Made by a program: the position numbers and the translations under genes. A DNA stretch of 14,560 nucleotides. Source: Kiloniellales bacterium (GTDB lineage: Bacteria > Pseudomonadota > Alphaproteobacteria > Kiloniellales > JAKSDN01). Shown here piece after piece: positions 1 to 8,138 of the stretch. Positions within the stretch are counted from its first letter, which is position 1. Each line of letters opens with the position of its first letter. Under the pieces are notes generated by a model, which was given only the letters and a program-made list of their open reading frames with translations, made no database searches and was not told the origin of the DNA. The stretch lies in contig JAKSDN010000050.1 of assembly GCA_022360075.1 (NCBI GenBank), positions 1-14,560 of the forward strand, read 5' to 3'.

Positions 1-86
1 GGGCCCGGTCGTCCGCCTTCGATCTTGGCCTTGTCGAATGCCGTCGAGCCGGGTGCCGATGCGACGGGCTGCGGCGGATCGGACAT
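1..86 (-). CDS. Partial protein of unknown function, N-terminus only
   Basis: An ATG at 86 reading leftward opens a frame that stays open to the window edge, giving 28 codons that begin MSDPPQPVASAPGSTAFDKA. The frame continues upstream of the ATG to a stop near 144, so the start is not certain. An AGGCAG element five bases before the ATG is a reasonable ribosome binding site. The visible residues are Pro/Ala-rich and probably a flexible N-terminus; there is no signal peptide, membrane segment or motif to name a family. It lies downstream of, and in the same direction as, the LysR gene with a 222-base gap. A chance reading frame in GC-rich DNA cannot be excluded. Confidence 0.4.
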   Translation of the reverse strand, partial: MSDPPQPVASAPGSTAFDKAKIEGGRPG

Positions 87-242
87 CAATTCTGCCTGCG
101 CAACGACGACCTGTGACAAGACAGACCGCTGAGCGCTTCCTCACCGCAACGGCCGATTTGCCCTTTCCGCGGGGACGGCCTCTCCATCATCGCGATCCGT
201 AGCTCCCTGCATTGCAGACTGAAACGGATCCAATAGATCACA

Positions 243-269
243 GCGTTGCACCACCGGGACAAGCAACGC
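243..269. repeat. 7-bp inverted repeat with 13-base spacer downstream of the LysR gene
   Basis: GCGTTGC (243-249) and GCAACGC (263-269) are perfect inverted copies. The element lies about 40 bases beyond the LysR stop codon and upstream of the left-edge reading frame. No T tract follows on the minus strand, so it is a weak terminator candidate. It could equally be a binding site for the next gene. Function is not determined. Confidence 0.3.
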
Positions 270-308
270 CATTAGCCGGATGCGATTTTTCTATCGATTT
301 TTGTGATA

Positions 309-1229
309 CTAGTCCGAAGGCTTCTCGAGATCGCTCAGCGCTGCACGCCGACACAATCGGAGAAGCCAACGGCAAAAGGCCCGGGACAGGTCCGGATCGC
401 TGCTGCGGTCGACGGCGTAGGCCCGGTAGTGCATGCCGCTGGGCGTGCGCGAGTCGGGCACAAACGCCAAAATGCCCTGGCGCACGACGTCGGCGATGAC
501 GATCTCCGGCGCCACGAGCAGACCCTGGCCGGTCGTGACGGCAGGAAGGGCCAGGTAGTGGTGATCGTAGTGCGCGGCGATCTTGATGGCGCTCTTTGCG
601 ATGTCCATCGCGCTCAACCAGCGCGGCAGGATGTCAGGGCGCGACGTAATGGCCAGGAAAGGCGCTTCATGGATCGAAGACAGCGTCCGCCCGCTCACCA
701 GCGCCGGCGCGCCAGCACAGATCAGGTGCTCTTCGAACAGGTCCCAGCGATCCGAAGGCTCAGAGATCTCCAAATCGCGGGTCACGAGAACATCGAAGCG
801 GTCCGTTGTCGAAGGCGGCGCTAGCGAGGTGACGACCTCAACGACCGCGCCCTCGGTATCCCGCGTGAAGTCGCGCAGGTTCGGGATCAGCGTCGAATAG
901 GCGAAGGTCGAGAGGGAAGTCCGCACGACAAGCCGATTGGCTCCGACCTGACTACGGCGCATGTGTTGCACGGTGAAAGCGATCGCATCGAGCGGCTCGC
1001 CCACGGCATCGGCGAAGCGCCGGCCGAAATCGGTCAAAGTCGTGTTGCGGCCGCGGCGCTCGATCAGCTTGGCCCCCAAATAGCTCTCAAGAACCGCCAA
1101 ATGGCGGCTGACCGCGCTTTGCGTGATGCCCAGGACCCGTGCGGCCCGTGTGAGGTTTGATTCCCGGGCGATCATGACAAAGGCGCGGATCGCATTGAGC
1201 GGTAGGGCTTCCTTCCTCTCGACTGTCAC
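309..1229 (-). CDS. LysR-family transcriptional regulator
   Basis: This is a 306-residue LysR-type regulator of typical family length. Residues about 10-68 form the winged helix-turn-helix: the run from LNAIRAFVMIARESNLTRAA through TQSAVSRHLAVLE is the classic LysR helix-turn-helix, and the rest is the periplasmic-binding-like effector domain. The overall look (LPLNAIRAF, SAVSRHLAVLE, TDFGRR) resembles the GcvA-like branch. The start is GTG at 1229, preceded on the minus strand by a GGGGGAGG tract that ends two bases before it, so the best pairing uses the upstream G run. It is transcribed divergently from the ABC importer operon across a 392-base gap. LysR proteins usually control the divergent operon and themselves, so it is probably the importer's activator or repressor. 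The effector is unknown. Confidence 0.93.
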   Translation of the reverse strand: MTVERKEALPLNAIRAFVMIARESNLTRAARVLGITQSAVSRHLAVLESYLGAKLIERRGRNTTLTDFGRRFADAVGEPLDAIAFTVQHMRRSQVGANRLVVRTSLSTFAYSTLIPNLRDFTRDTEGAVVEVVTSLAPPSTTDRFDVLVTRDLEISEPSDRWDLFEEHLICAGAPALVSGRTLSSIHEAPFLAITSRPDILPRWLSAMDIAKSAIKIAAHYDHHYLALPAVTTGQGLLVAPEIVIADVVRQGILAFVPDSRTPSGMHYRAYAVDRSSDPDLSRAFCRWLLRLCRRAALSDLEKPSD

Positions 1230-1621
1230 ATCCTCCCCCAGCCCTCAGGTCGTTCGTCGCGAAAAGACTTCCTGCATACGCCAGCGGCCTGGCGCCGGTT
1301 AGCCCCGGGATCGTTGGGAGCCCTGGAAGGTATCGCCGAATCTCTACTTTCTATCAGATTTTGTTATGGATTGCCTTCCTGTTGTCACATGCCCGGCCCT
1401 AGAGTGCCTCACCCAGACACGGGGGACTGCCGGCTGGCTTCAGTGAGCGCCGCGCGGCGTTAGGGTGCGGCGGCGAATGGTTCCGGGCGGCCCCGCGCTC
1501 TGGGTGGTTGATGGCTTCGGGGCCCGCCTGCAATGGCTCGCCCCGGCGGCCCTGGGCAGTTACGGAGCCACCAGGCGCGCTTTGACGGCTGGCGTGCTCG
1601 ACGAGTAGGTGGAGGCAAGCA
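1230..1621. promoter_or_regulatory. Divergent intergenic region between LysR gene and ABC importer operon
   Basis: This 392-base stretch has no convincing gene. A short AT-rich patch at about 1335-1375 contrasts with the GC-rich surroundings and is the most likely place for the promoters and LysR sites, but I could not assign clear -35/-10 boxes. From about 1390 to 1610 the DNA is very GC-rich and would be a long leader for the importer mRNA. It contains a perfect 12-bp palindrome, CGCCGCGCGGCG (1448-1459), and a 43-codon reading frame (ATG at 1477, stop at 1606-1608) without a well-placed ribosome binding site. A good ribosome binding site, GGAGG at 1611-1615, precedes the ATG at 1622 by six bases. 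Confidence 0.5.
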
Positions 1622-3187
1622 ATGAACAGAGACAGACTCAAGCAGGTCAGGGCTTCGTTGCCGATCTGCGCCGCCCTGGCGCTATCTTTCGGTGTCGCCG
1701 GCGTGGCGGCCGCGCAGTCGGATGCCGCCTTGAAGGTGGGAGTGACCACGCTCTCGACGCACCTCGATCCAATGGGCTTCAATGCAAACGTCAACATGCG
1801 CGTTTCGCAGAACATCGTCGAGACTCTCATTCGCTACAACTTCGCGACGGGAAAGCTCGAACCCGGGCTCGCGACGGACTGGACGATGGTGAGTCCGACG
1901 GTTATGGAGCTGACGCTTCGGCGCGGCGTGAAGTGTCACAACGGTGAGGACTTCACCGCTGAGGACGTGGCGGTCATGTTCGGTCCCGAGCGATACCAGG
2001 GCGAGGACGCTCCCGGACACAAGGTTGCCAAGCAGTTCCTCAACGTGATCAAAAGCGTCTCCGCCCTAGACGACCATACCGTACGTGTCGAGACCTCGGA
2101 TCCCGATCCGCTGCTGGAAACCCGCTTGGCGAACTGGATGGGCGAGGTGCCCTGCGCCGACGCCTTTCGGGCCGCCGAAAGCTGGGAGAAGTGGGGCCAG
2201 AGCGTCGTCGGCACCGGCCCCTACAGGGTTGCGGAGGTGCGCGCTGGCGAACTGCAGCGCTTCGAGAGGTTCGACGGTTATTGGGGCGAGAAGGCGCCGG
2301 TTGCCTCCTTCACCTTGAGGGTCGTTCCGGAGATGGGTGCGCGTATCGCCAGCCTTTTGGCAGGCGACCTTGACATTGTCACCGAAATCTCGCCGGACCA
2401 GTTCGAGATACTCGCCGAGCGCGCGGAGACAGACGTCGTTGGCGGGCCGATCCGCAATATCCGCACCATCGCCTACGACACCCGCCATCCCGTCCTGGCA
2501 GACCCAAAGGTTCGGCAAGCCATGAACCTCGCTATCGACCGTGAGCTCATCGTCGACTCCATCTTCAAGGGGCGCACGAAGGTTCCCAGCGGTTTCCAGA
2601 TGGAATCCTTCGGGGAGATGTTCATCGCGGACTTTGCCGGGGCAGGCTTCGACCCTGACAAGTCCCGGGCGCTTCTGCGGGAGGCCGGCTACAAGGGAGA
2701 GGAGATCTCCTTCCGCTATATGACCGACTACTATTCCGGCGAAGTCGTCACCACACAGATCCTGCAGCAGATGTGGAGCGACGTCGGCCTCAATGTGAAG
2801 ATCGATCTGAAAGAGAACTGGGATCAGATTCTCGACGACCGCTTCAACGAAGGGCGCGGCGTCGTCAACGACTCGAGCAATGCCGTCTATCCCGACCCCA
2901 TCGGCCAAATCAATCGCCAGTACGGTCCCAGCGGCTACTACCAGAGGAAGGGTTACTGGCACAACGCTGCCTTCGACGAAGCGGGCGCGAGACTGCTGTC
3001 CGTCGACAAGAAGGAGAGACGCGCCGCATTCGAGGAGATGCTGAAGATCTACGAAAGCGACCCGCCGGGCACCTACCTCTACGTCCTGCCGATGTTCTAC
3101 GGCAAGCGCAGCGATGTCGATTGGACCCCGACCGACACGCCCTTCATGGACTTCCGCGCGGGGCGCCTGAAGATGGCGCTCAATTGA
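1622..3187 (+). CDS. ABC importer substrate-binding protein, peptide/nickel family (SBP_bac_5)
   Basis: This is a 521-residue periplasmic solute-binding protein of family 5, the family of DppA, OppA and NikA. Residues 1-31 are a Sec signal peptide: a basic start (NRDRLKQVR), a hydrophobic core (LPICAALALSFGVAG) and a probable cut after VAAA before QS. Family landmarks follow: LEPGLATDW near residue 80, LRRGVKCHNGEDFTAEDV near 100, GTGPYRV near 198, and VRQAMNLAIDRE near 298. The start is ATG with GGAGG six bases upstream. It heads a complete importer operon and is followed by a strong hairpin before the first ATPase gene. The family binds peptides, opines, glycosides and metal chelates, and the sequence does not say which applies here. 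Placement in family 5 is secure; the ligand is open. Confidence 0.94.
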   Translation: MNRDRLKQVRASLPICAALALSFGVAGVAAAQSDAALKVGVTTLSTHLDPMGFNANVNMRVSQNIVETLIRYNFATGKLEPGLATDWTMVSPTVMELTLRRGVKCHNGEDFTAEDVAVMFGPERYQGEDAPGHKVAKQFLNVIKSVSALDDHTVRVETSDPDPLLETRLANWMGEVPCADAFRAAESWEKWGQSVVGTGPYRVAEVRAGELQRFERFDGYWGEKAPVASFTLRVVPEMGARIASLLAGDLDIVTEISPDQFEILAERAETDVVGGPIRNIRTIAYDTRHPVLADPKVRQAMNLAIDRELIVDSIFKGRTKVPSGFQMESFGEMFIADFAGAGFDPDKSRALLREAGYKGEEISFRYMTDYYSGEVVTTQILQQMWSDVGLNVKIDLKENWDQILDDRFNEGRGVVNDSSNAVYPDPIGQINRQYGPSGYYQRKGYWHNAAFDEAGARLLSVDKKERRAAFEEMLKIYESDPPGTYLYVLPMFYGKRSDVDWTPTDTPFMDFRAGRLKMALN

Positions 3188-3217
3188 TGGCAGCGTGAAA
3201 GGCAACCCATGCCAAGG

Positions 3218-3248
3218 CCGCAGGCAGGTGACATCCACCTGCCTGCGG
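3218..3248 (+). promoter_or_regulatory. Perfect 13-bp hairpin between binding-protein and ATPase genes
   Basis: CCGCAGGCAGGTG (3218-3230), loop ACATC (3231-3235) and CACCTGCCTGCGG (3236-3248) form a perfect stem. No U tract follows, so it is not a standard intrinsic terminator. It sits 30 bases after the binding-protein stop and about 40 bases before the next start. In many binding-protein operons a hairpin here protects the upstream mRNA from 3' exonucleases or partly attenuates transcription, giving more binding protein than membrane complex. The stem is directly visible; the role is inferred. Confidence 0.7.
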
Positions 3249-3288
3249 TGCGCACCATACGCGACCCAGTGATCCGGGGGCTGCCGGC

Positions 3289-4269
3289 TTGGCGCTTTTG
3301 ACCATCGAAAACCTGCATGTGGCCTTCGATACGCCGGCCGGTCGCGCAGCGGCCGTGCGTGGCATCGACCTTTGCGTGCGGCCTGGCGAGATCCTAGGCA
3401 TCGTCGGTGAAAGCGGGTCCGGGAAATCCGCTCTCTTCCAGGGCGTCCTTGGCCTTGCCGGCCCCTCCGCCAAAGTCGAGGGGCGTGCGATTTTCGATGG
3501 AATGAACCTGATTGGCTTGCCGGATCGCAGCATGAGCAGCATCCGTGGCCGAAGGCTCTCGATCGTTTTTCAGGACCCTTCGTCGTCGCTTAACCCCGTC
3601 ATCCGCGTTGGCCGGCAGCTTGAGGAAGCGGTCCGCGTGAACGGAGACCAGGCAGGACAGCATGCTCGAACCTCGCCGCTGGCTAGATCACGGGAGCTGC
3701 TGGCGGAAGTCGGGATCGCGGATGCCGAGCGCCGCCTGCGCGCCTATCCGCACGAGCTCTCGGGAGGCCAGAACCAGCGGGTCATGATCGCCATGATGCT
3801 GGCGGGAAACCCCGACCTGTTGATCGCCGACGAGCCGACAACCGCCCTGGACGTCACGGTTCAGGCTCAGATCCTGGACCTGCTTAAGCAGATCAGCCGC
3901 AAGCGAGGTATGGGTGTCGTTCTGATCAGCCACGACCTTGGTGTCGTTGCTCAGATCTGCGACAGGCTTGCCGTGATGTATGCCGGACGGATCGTAGAGA
4001 GCGGGCCGGTCATGGACACCTTTGACGCGCCGCGACACCCCTATACCGTGGGCTTGATGGCATCCAGACCCGGTACCGCGCGGGACGGGCGTTTGGCCCC
4101 CATCGGCGGAAACGTGCCGTCGCCGCTCGAGTCGCGCCCGGGCTGTGCCTTCGAACCGCGGTGCTCGCGTCGACGCGACATCTGTCTGCGCTCACAGCCG
4201 GGCCGCGGAAGCGGGGACCACTGGTGGTGCTGCCACAATCCCTTGCCCGCTCCGACCGCCCTAAGATGA
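3289..4269 (+). CDS. Peptide/nickel-type ABC importer ATP-binding protein (DppD/OppD-like)
   Basis: This is a 326-residue cytoplasmic ATPase, one of the two nucleotide-binding subunits of the importer. All catalytic motifs are intact: Walker A GESGSGKS at 40-47, Q-loop FQDP at 94-97, signature LSGGQ at 157-161, Walker B LLIADEP at 177-183 and switch histidine ISHD at 213-216. The C-terminal oligopeptide-transporter extension with spaced cysteines (C286, C292, C299) is typical of the DppD/OppD type. The best start is TTG at 3289, with a GGGGG run (3276-3280) as a modest ribosome binding site. The rare start and weak site may keep expression below that of the binding protein. Its stop overlaps the next gene's start by four bases (ATGA), which implies translational coupling. 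Confidence 0.94.
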   Translation: MALLTIENLHVAFDTPAGRAAAVRGIDLCVRPGEILGIVGESGSGKSALFQGVLGLAGPSAKVEGRAIFDGMNLIGLPDRSMSSIRGRRLSIVFQDPSSSLNPVIRVGRQLEEAVRVNGDQAGQHARTSPLARSRELLAEVGIADAERRLRAYPHELSGGQNQRVMIAMMLAGNPDLLIADEPTTALDVTVQAQILDLLKQISRKRGMGVVLISHDLGVVAQICDRLAVMYAGRIVESGPVMDTFDAPRHPYTVGLMASRPGTARDGRLAPIGGNVPSPLESRPGCAFEPRCSRRRDICLRSQPGRGSGDHWWCCHNPLPAPTALR

Positions 4270-5267
4270 GCCAATCGCGCCGTCCGATACTGGAGCTGAG
4301 CAGCCTGACATGCCGCTTCGGCAGCCGCGGTCGCTCCCTCCTTGGCAAGTCCGCGGTCGTGACCGCTGTCGATGACGTCAGCTTGTCAATCGGGCGTGGC
4401 GAGATCGTTGGGCTGGTCGGTGAAAGCGGCTGCGGAAAGTCCACGATTGCAAAGGCGATCGTCGGAATGAGACATGCCGATGCCAAGACCATGCTGTTCG
4501 ACGGAACGGATATCCGGCAGCCGCTCGGCCGGCGTCCGCGTGGTCTTCTCAGGCGCATTCAGTACGTCTTTCAGGATCCGCTCGGGGCCCTCGATCCGCG
4601 CCGGCCGATCCTCTACCAGGTCGCAGAGCCGCTTGTGATGCATAGACTGTCAGAGGGTGCCGAAGCCGAAAGCCGCGCCCGCGCCGTTCTCGGCGATGTC
4701 AACCTCGGCGAAGAAGTCCATGCGAAGTTCCCCCATGAGCTTTCGGGCGGACAGCGTCAGCGCGTGGTGATTGCCCGTGCGTTGATCCTCGAGCCGGATC
4801 TCTTGATCTGTGACGAGCCGGTCTCGGCACTTGACGTCTCGATCCAGGCCCAGGTCGTAAACTTGCTTCGCGACCTGCGTGACCGCCGGGGTCTTTCCAT
4901 TCTCTTCATCAGTCACGACCTGGCAATCGTTCGCCATCTCTGCGATCGGCTTGCGGTGATGTATCTCGGTCGGATCTGCGAAACCGGGATCACCGCGTCC
5001 GTCTTCGACAACCCAGGCCACCCCTATACAAGAGCCCTGATCTCCGCCATTCCGCCCGCCCATCCGCGAGAGATCAAGGTGGGTCTCCGCCTGGCCGGCG
5101 AGCCTCCCAGCCCAAGCGATCCTCCGCCCGGCTGCCGCTTTCACCCGCGGTGCCCGCTGAGGGAAGAAATCTGCATGGACGTCACACCGAGGCTCGGACC
5201 GACAGCGGACGAGGACCACTGGGTCGCCTGCCACATGGCCGAAAGCGATGGGCGCCGCCCATGCTGA
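4266..5267 (+). CDS. Peptide/nickel-type ABC importer ATP-binding protein (DppF/OppF-like)
   Basis: This is the second ATPase subunit, 333 residues from the ATG at 4266. That start lies in the ATGA overlap with the preceding stop. The frame is open further upstream to an ATG at 4161, but that would run about 100 bases into the preceding gene, so I prefer 4266. Motifs are Walker A GESGCGKS at 52-59, Q-loop FQDP at 102-105, signature LSGGQRQR at 159-166, Walker B LLICDEP at 179-185 and the SHD switch at 216-218. The C-terminal cysteine-containing oligopeptide extension (GCRFHPRCPLREEIC) is present. It should pair with the upstream ATPase as a heterodimer on the cytoplasmic face of the two permeases. 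The next gene starts inside its last codons (seven-base overlap). Confidence 0.94.
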   Translation: MSQSRRPILELSSLTCRFGSRGRSLLGKSAVVTAVDDVSLSIGRGEIVGLVGESGCGKSTIAKAIVGMRHADAKTMLFDGTDIRQPLGRRPRGLLRRIQYVFQDPLGALDPRRPILYQVAEPLVMHRLSEGAEAESRARAVLGDVNLGEEVHAKFPHELSGGQRQRVVIARALILEPDLLICDEPVSALDVSIQAQVVNLLRDLRDRRGLSILFISHDLAIVRHLCDRLAVMYLGRICETGITASVFDNPGHPYTRALISAIPPAHPREIKVGLRLAGEPPSPSDPPPGCRFHPRCPLREEICMDVTPRLGPTADEDHWVACHMAESDGRRPC

Positions 5268-6193
5268 CCTTCGTCATGCGCAAAGGCGCGCGCGGTGCGC
5301 TTACGGTCCTTCTGCTGGTGACCTTCGTCTTCTTCGTTTTGCGCCTGACCGGTGATCCGGCCACGGCGCTGGTCGGCCTGGACGTCCCGCCGGAGGCTCT
5401 CGAAGCCTTTCGCCAACGATGGGGCTTGGACCAGCCTCTGTGGAATCAGTACGTGACCTACCTGTACCGGCTGGCCGGGGGCGACTTCGGCCGCTCCTTC
5501 ATCGGTGACCGCGCGGCATGGGATGTCGTGGCCGACCGCTTGCCCAAGACCCTTTTGCTGATGGGCACCAGCGCCGTTCTGACGCTGGCGCTGGGCATTC
5601 CGCTCGGCATTTTGGCGGCGCTGCGGCGCGACACGTGGGTCGACCGCATGGCCATCGGTGTCTCCGTTGCCGGGCTGAGTCTGCCGAACTTCGTCGTGGG
5701 GCTCCTGCTCATCCTGCTGTTCGGGGTCGGGCTCATGGTCCTGCCGACAACGGGAAGCGAGACCGTTTGGCATCTCGTGCTCCCTGCGCTGACCATGGCG
5801 ACCGGCGATGCGGCGGTGTTTGCGCGCTTCAGCCGGTCCGCCATGCTGGATGTCCTACACCAGCCCTATATGCGGACCGCCTCGGCAAAGGGGCGCCGCT
5901 GGTCGGAAGCGGTGCTCTGGCACGCAGTGCCCAATGCCGCCATTCCCCTGGTAACCGTGATCGGCCTCTATATGGGACGCCTGATCGTCGGCGCGGTCGT
6001 CACCGAGAACGTCTTTGCCTGGCCGGGCGTCGGCAGCCTGCTAGTCCTCTCCGTCGAGAACCGTGACCTGGCAGTCGTGCAAACCGTCATCATTCTGGTC
6101 GGCATCACCATGGTTCTGACCAACCTGACGATCGACACGCTCTATCGCTGGCTGGATCCCAGAACCGCCACGCCGGAGGGCCTGGGATCATGA
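5261..6193 (+). CDS. Peptide/nickel-type ABC importer permease (DppB-like)
   Basis: This is a 310-residue inner-membrane permease. The ATG at 5261 (MLTFVMRKGARGALTVLLL) begins directly at the usual N-terminal membrane helix. A longer in-frame start at 5150 would add residues encoded inside the upstream ATPase and is unlikely. The sequence shows the DppB pattern: first helix at about residues 10-28, a periplasmic loop with QRWGLDQPLWNQYVTYL, then about five more helices. The cytoplasmic EAA coupling loop lies around YMRTASAKGRRWSEAVLWHA, followed by a PNA/P motif, and the conserved ENVFAWPGVGSLL is near the C-terminus. No strong ribosome binding site is visible, consistent with coupling through the seven-base overlap. 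The stop overlaps the next start by four bases. Confidence 0.94.
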   Translation: MLTFVMRKGARGALTVLLLVTFVFFVLRLTGDPATALVGLDVPPEALEAFRQRWGLDQPLWNQYVTYLYRLAGGDFGRSFIGDRAAWDVVADRLPKTLLLMGTSAVLTLALGIPLGILAALRRDTWVDRMAIGVSVAGLSLPNFVVGLLLILLFGVGLMVLPTTGSETVWHLVLPALTMATGDAAVFARFSRSAMLDVLHQPYMRTASAKGRRWSEAVLWHAVPNAAIPLVTVIGLYMGRLIVGAVVTENVFAWPGVGSLLVLSVENRDLAVVQTVIILVGITMVLTNLTIDTLYRWLDPRTATPEGLGS

Positions 6194-7074
6194 AGGCCGG
6201 GGCTCCTCAGGCGACGGAGGCGGATTCGCTTCGCCCTGCGTACCGCACCCCGCGGCTCCCTGTCTCGCTATGCCTTGCCGTCGGCTGGATCGCGGTCGTC
6301 ATCATCGTCTCAGCGCTTGCAGATTGGCTGGCGCCTTTCGACTACGCGGTCATGGACCTGCGAAACCGGCTGGCTCCGCCGGTCTGGATGAGCGGCGGCG
6401 ACTGGTCGCATGCGCTCGGCACTGACGATCTCGGGCGCGATGTGCTGTCCCGGGTCCTCTACTCGATCCGCACGAGCCTTCTCGTCGCCCTTTTGGGCAC
6501 CTTTATCGGGGCAGTGCTCGGCACCTCGATCGGCTTTCTGGCCGCACGCTTCGGCGGCTGGGTCGACGATCTGGCGACGACGGCGATTGATTTCCAGGCG
6601 GCCCTGCCCTTTCTGATCCTGGCGCTGGCGGCCCTGGCTTTTCTGGGCAACAGCTTTGTCCTGTTCGTGGCGATCATGGGCGTCTACGGCTGGGAGCGCT
6701 ACGCCCGCATCGTCCGGGGGCTCACCCTTGCCGCGCAGGCGCAAGGCTATGCCGTCGCGCTCCGCACCCTTGGCGCATCTTCGCCAAGGATCTACTTCGT
6801 CCACATCCTCCCGAACATCGCCAGCGCGATCATCGTCAACATGACGCTGAACTTTCCCGAAACCGTCCTCTTGGAAACGTCGCTGTCCTTCCTCGGCCTC
6901 GGAATCCAGCCCCCGCTTACCAGTCTCGGCAATATGGTGGGCTTCGGCAGAGACTATCTCTTGTCGGCTTGGTGGATCGCACTCTGTCCCGCGGCCGCGA
7001 TCTTCCTGACCACCCTGGCATTCAGTCTGCTCGGCGACTGGCTGCGCGATCGCCTGGATCCGACGGTCAGGTGA
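6190..7074 (+). CDS. Peptide/nickel-type ABC importer permease (DppC-like)
   Basis: This 294-residue inner-membrane permease is the partner of the DppB-like subunit. It has an N-terminal cytoplasmic tail and first helix (LAVGWIAVVIIVSALADWL), then the family signature LGTDDLGRDVLSRVLYSIRT, a core of about five helices, and the EAA coupling loop around GYAVALRTLGASSPRIYFVH followed by ILPN. The conserved ETSLSFLGLGIQPPLTSLGNM comes near the end. The ATG at 6190 overlaps the previous stop by four bases (ATGA). It is the last gene of the importer operon. Its final eight bases overlap the 3' end of the convergent Ldh-type dehydrogenase gene, and no terminator is visible between them, so the two transcripts should run antisense to each other. 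Confidence 0.94.
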   Translation: MKAGAPQATEADSLRPAYRTPRLPVSLCLAVGWIAVVIIVSALADWLAPFDYAVMDLRNRLAPPVWMSGGDWSHALGTDDLGRDVLSRVLYSIRTSLLVALLGTFIGAVLGTSIGFLAARFGGWVDDLATTAIDFQAALPFLILALAALAFLGNSFVLFVAIMGVYGWERYARIVRGLTLAAQAQGYAVALRTLGASSPRIYFVHILPNIASAIIVNMTLNFPETVLLETSLSFLGLGIQPPLTSLGNMVGFGRDYLLSAWWIALCPAAAIFLTTLAFSLLGDWLRDRLDPTVR

Positions 7075-8101
7075 GCTTGGCCTCTGAAATGCCGAGAGTC
7101 GCGGCGGTCCCGACGACCTGGTGCCAAACGCCGTCGGGAACCTCAATGCCGAACCGCGTTCTCGCTCTTTTCTCCCGCGCTTCGGGCTCTCCCGGAATCA
7201 GGACGGGTTGGTTCGGATCGCGGACGGCGCAGTTCTTGATCCAAGACAGATAGGACGACGCGATGACGCTGGCTTGGTCTCGCAGGCCGCAGGCGCCGGC
7301 ATCCACGAAGATCGAGAACATGTTGTTGCGGTTGACCGTCTCGTCGGGACTTACCGTCTTTCCACCCGTGAAGGCGCCGGCGAGAAGGTCGACCGCCAGG
7401 CTGAGACCGTATCCCTTGTGACCGCCCATGGTGAGCAAGGCCCCGCCACCATAGTAATCGTTGGGATCCGTCGTTGGGTTGCCCGCCTTGTCCAGAATCC
7501 AGCCTTCGGGGATGGATTTCCCGGCGGCGCTCGCCACGCGCAGCTTTCCTTCGGCGACGGAGGAGGTCGTCATGTCGACGATCAGGGGGTCGCATCCGGC
7601 GACCGGGTAACCGATGCAGATCGGATTCGTCGCCATTCTTCTTTCGATGCCGCCGAACGGCGAAACGCCCGGCTTCGCGGGCGAATTGACGAAGTGAAAT
7701 GAGATCACCCCTTGCTCGGCCGCCAGCTCGGCCCAGTCTCCGACACGACCGACATGGGAGACGTTTCTGAGACCGATGGCGGAGACCCCGAATTCCTGGG
7801 CCTTACCGACGCCTTCCTTGGTCGTGGCCTCCGCCGCGAGCTGGCCGAATCCGAGGTTTGCATCGTAAATCGCCACGGCCCCGAGGCGCGCGACGAGCTC
7901 CAGCTTCGCCCCGGATCGGATGGTGCCGTCGCGGAGTTGGTCGGCGTACTGGCAGACGCGGATCAGACCGTGGGAGTCGTGACCGACCAGATTGGCGTTG
8001 GCCAGCCGGAGACCGACTCGTTCCGATTCGGTCTCGGTCGCTCCGGCGGCGCGGAGAATGCGCTGAACGACTCTTCCGATCTGCTCCGCGGTCAGTCTCA
8101 C
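7067..8101 (-). CDS. Ldh_2 family NAD(P)-dependent 2-hydroxyacid dehydrogenase (malate/L-lactate type)
   Basis: This is a 344-residue member of the malate/L-lactate dehydrogenase (Ldh_2) family, unrelated in fold to Rossmann-type enzymes. Relatives include ureidoglycolate dehydrogenase AllD, sulfolactate dehydrogenase ComC and proline-ketimine reductases. Visible landmarks are HDSHG at 41-45, NVSHVGR at 113-119 with the likely catalytic His116, ATNP near 157-160, and GGHKGYGL at 226-233. No truncation is seen. The start is ATG at 8101 with an excellent ribosome binding site (AGGAGG, six bases upstream). It is the last gene of the minus-strand transporter-dehydrogenase cluster, 37 bases below the D-2-hydroxyacid dehydrogenase. 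It probably interconverts a 2-hydroxy acid and its 2-oxo acid with NAD(P); the substrate is unknown. Confidence 0.93.
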   Translation of the reverse strand: MRLTAEQIGRVVQRILRAAGATETESERVGLRLANANLVGHDSHGLIRVCQYADQLRDGTIRSGAKLELVARLGAVAIYDANLGFGQLAAEATTKEGVGKAQEFGVSAIGLRNVSHVGRVGDWAELAAEQGVISFHFVNSPAKPGVSPFGGIERRMATNPICIGYPVAGCDPLIVDMTTSSVAEGKLRVASAAGKSIPEGWILDKAGNPTTDPNDYYGGGALLTMGGHKGYGLSLAVDLLAGAFTGGKTVSPDETVNRNNMFSIFVDAGACGLRDQASVIASSYLSWIKNCAVRDPNQPVLIPGEPEAREKRARTRFGIEVPDGVWHQVVGTAATLGISEAKLT

Positions 8102-8138
8102 GGCGGCCTCCTGTCTCGCTTCCGTTTCTCGGCTCTTG

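Noticed and set aside
285..304. Two copies of CGATTTTT just after the LysR stop
   Set aside because: It is a short AT-rich duplication without a GC stem before it, so neither a terminator nor a meaningful repeat is supported.
1399..1830. A 143-codon minus-strand frame in the LysR-importer gap
   Set aside because: It overlaps the well-supported binding-protein start and signal peptide region and shows no domain or ribosome binding site.
2066..3238. A 390-codon open frame on the minus strand opposite the binding-protein gene
   Set aside because: The plus-strand frame has a signal peptide and clear family 5 motifs. The antisense translation has no recognisable domain and is a typical by-product of GC-rich codon bias.
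4161..4265. Upstream-extended N-terminus for the second ATPase
   Set aside because: It would overlap the first ATPase by more than 100 bases. The ATGA overlap at 4266 gives a normal-length protein and standard coupling.
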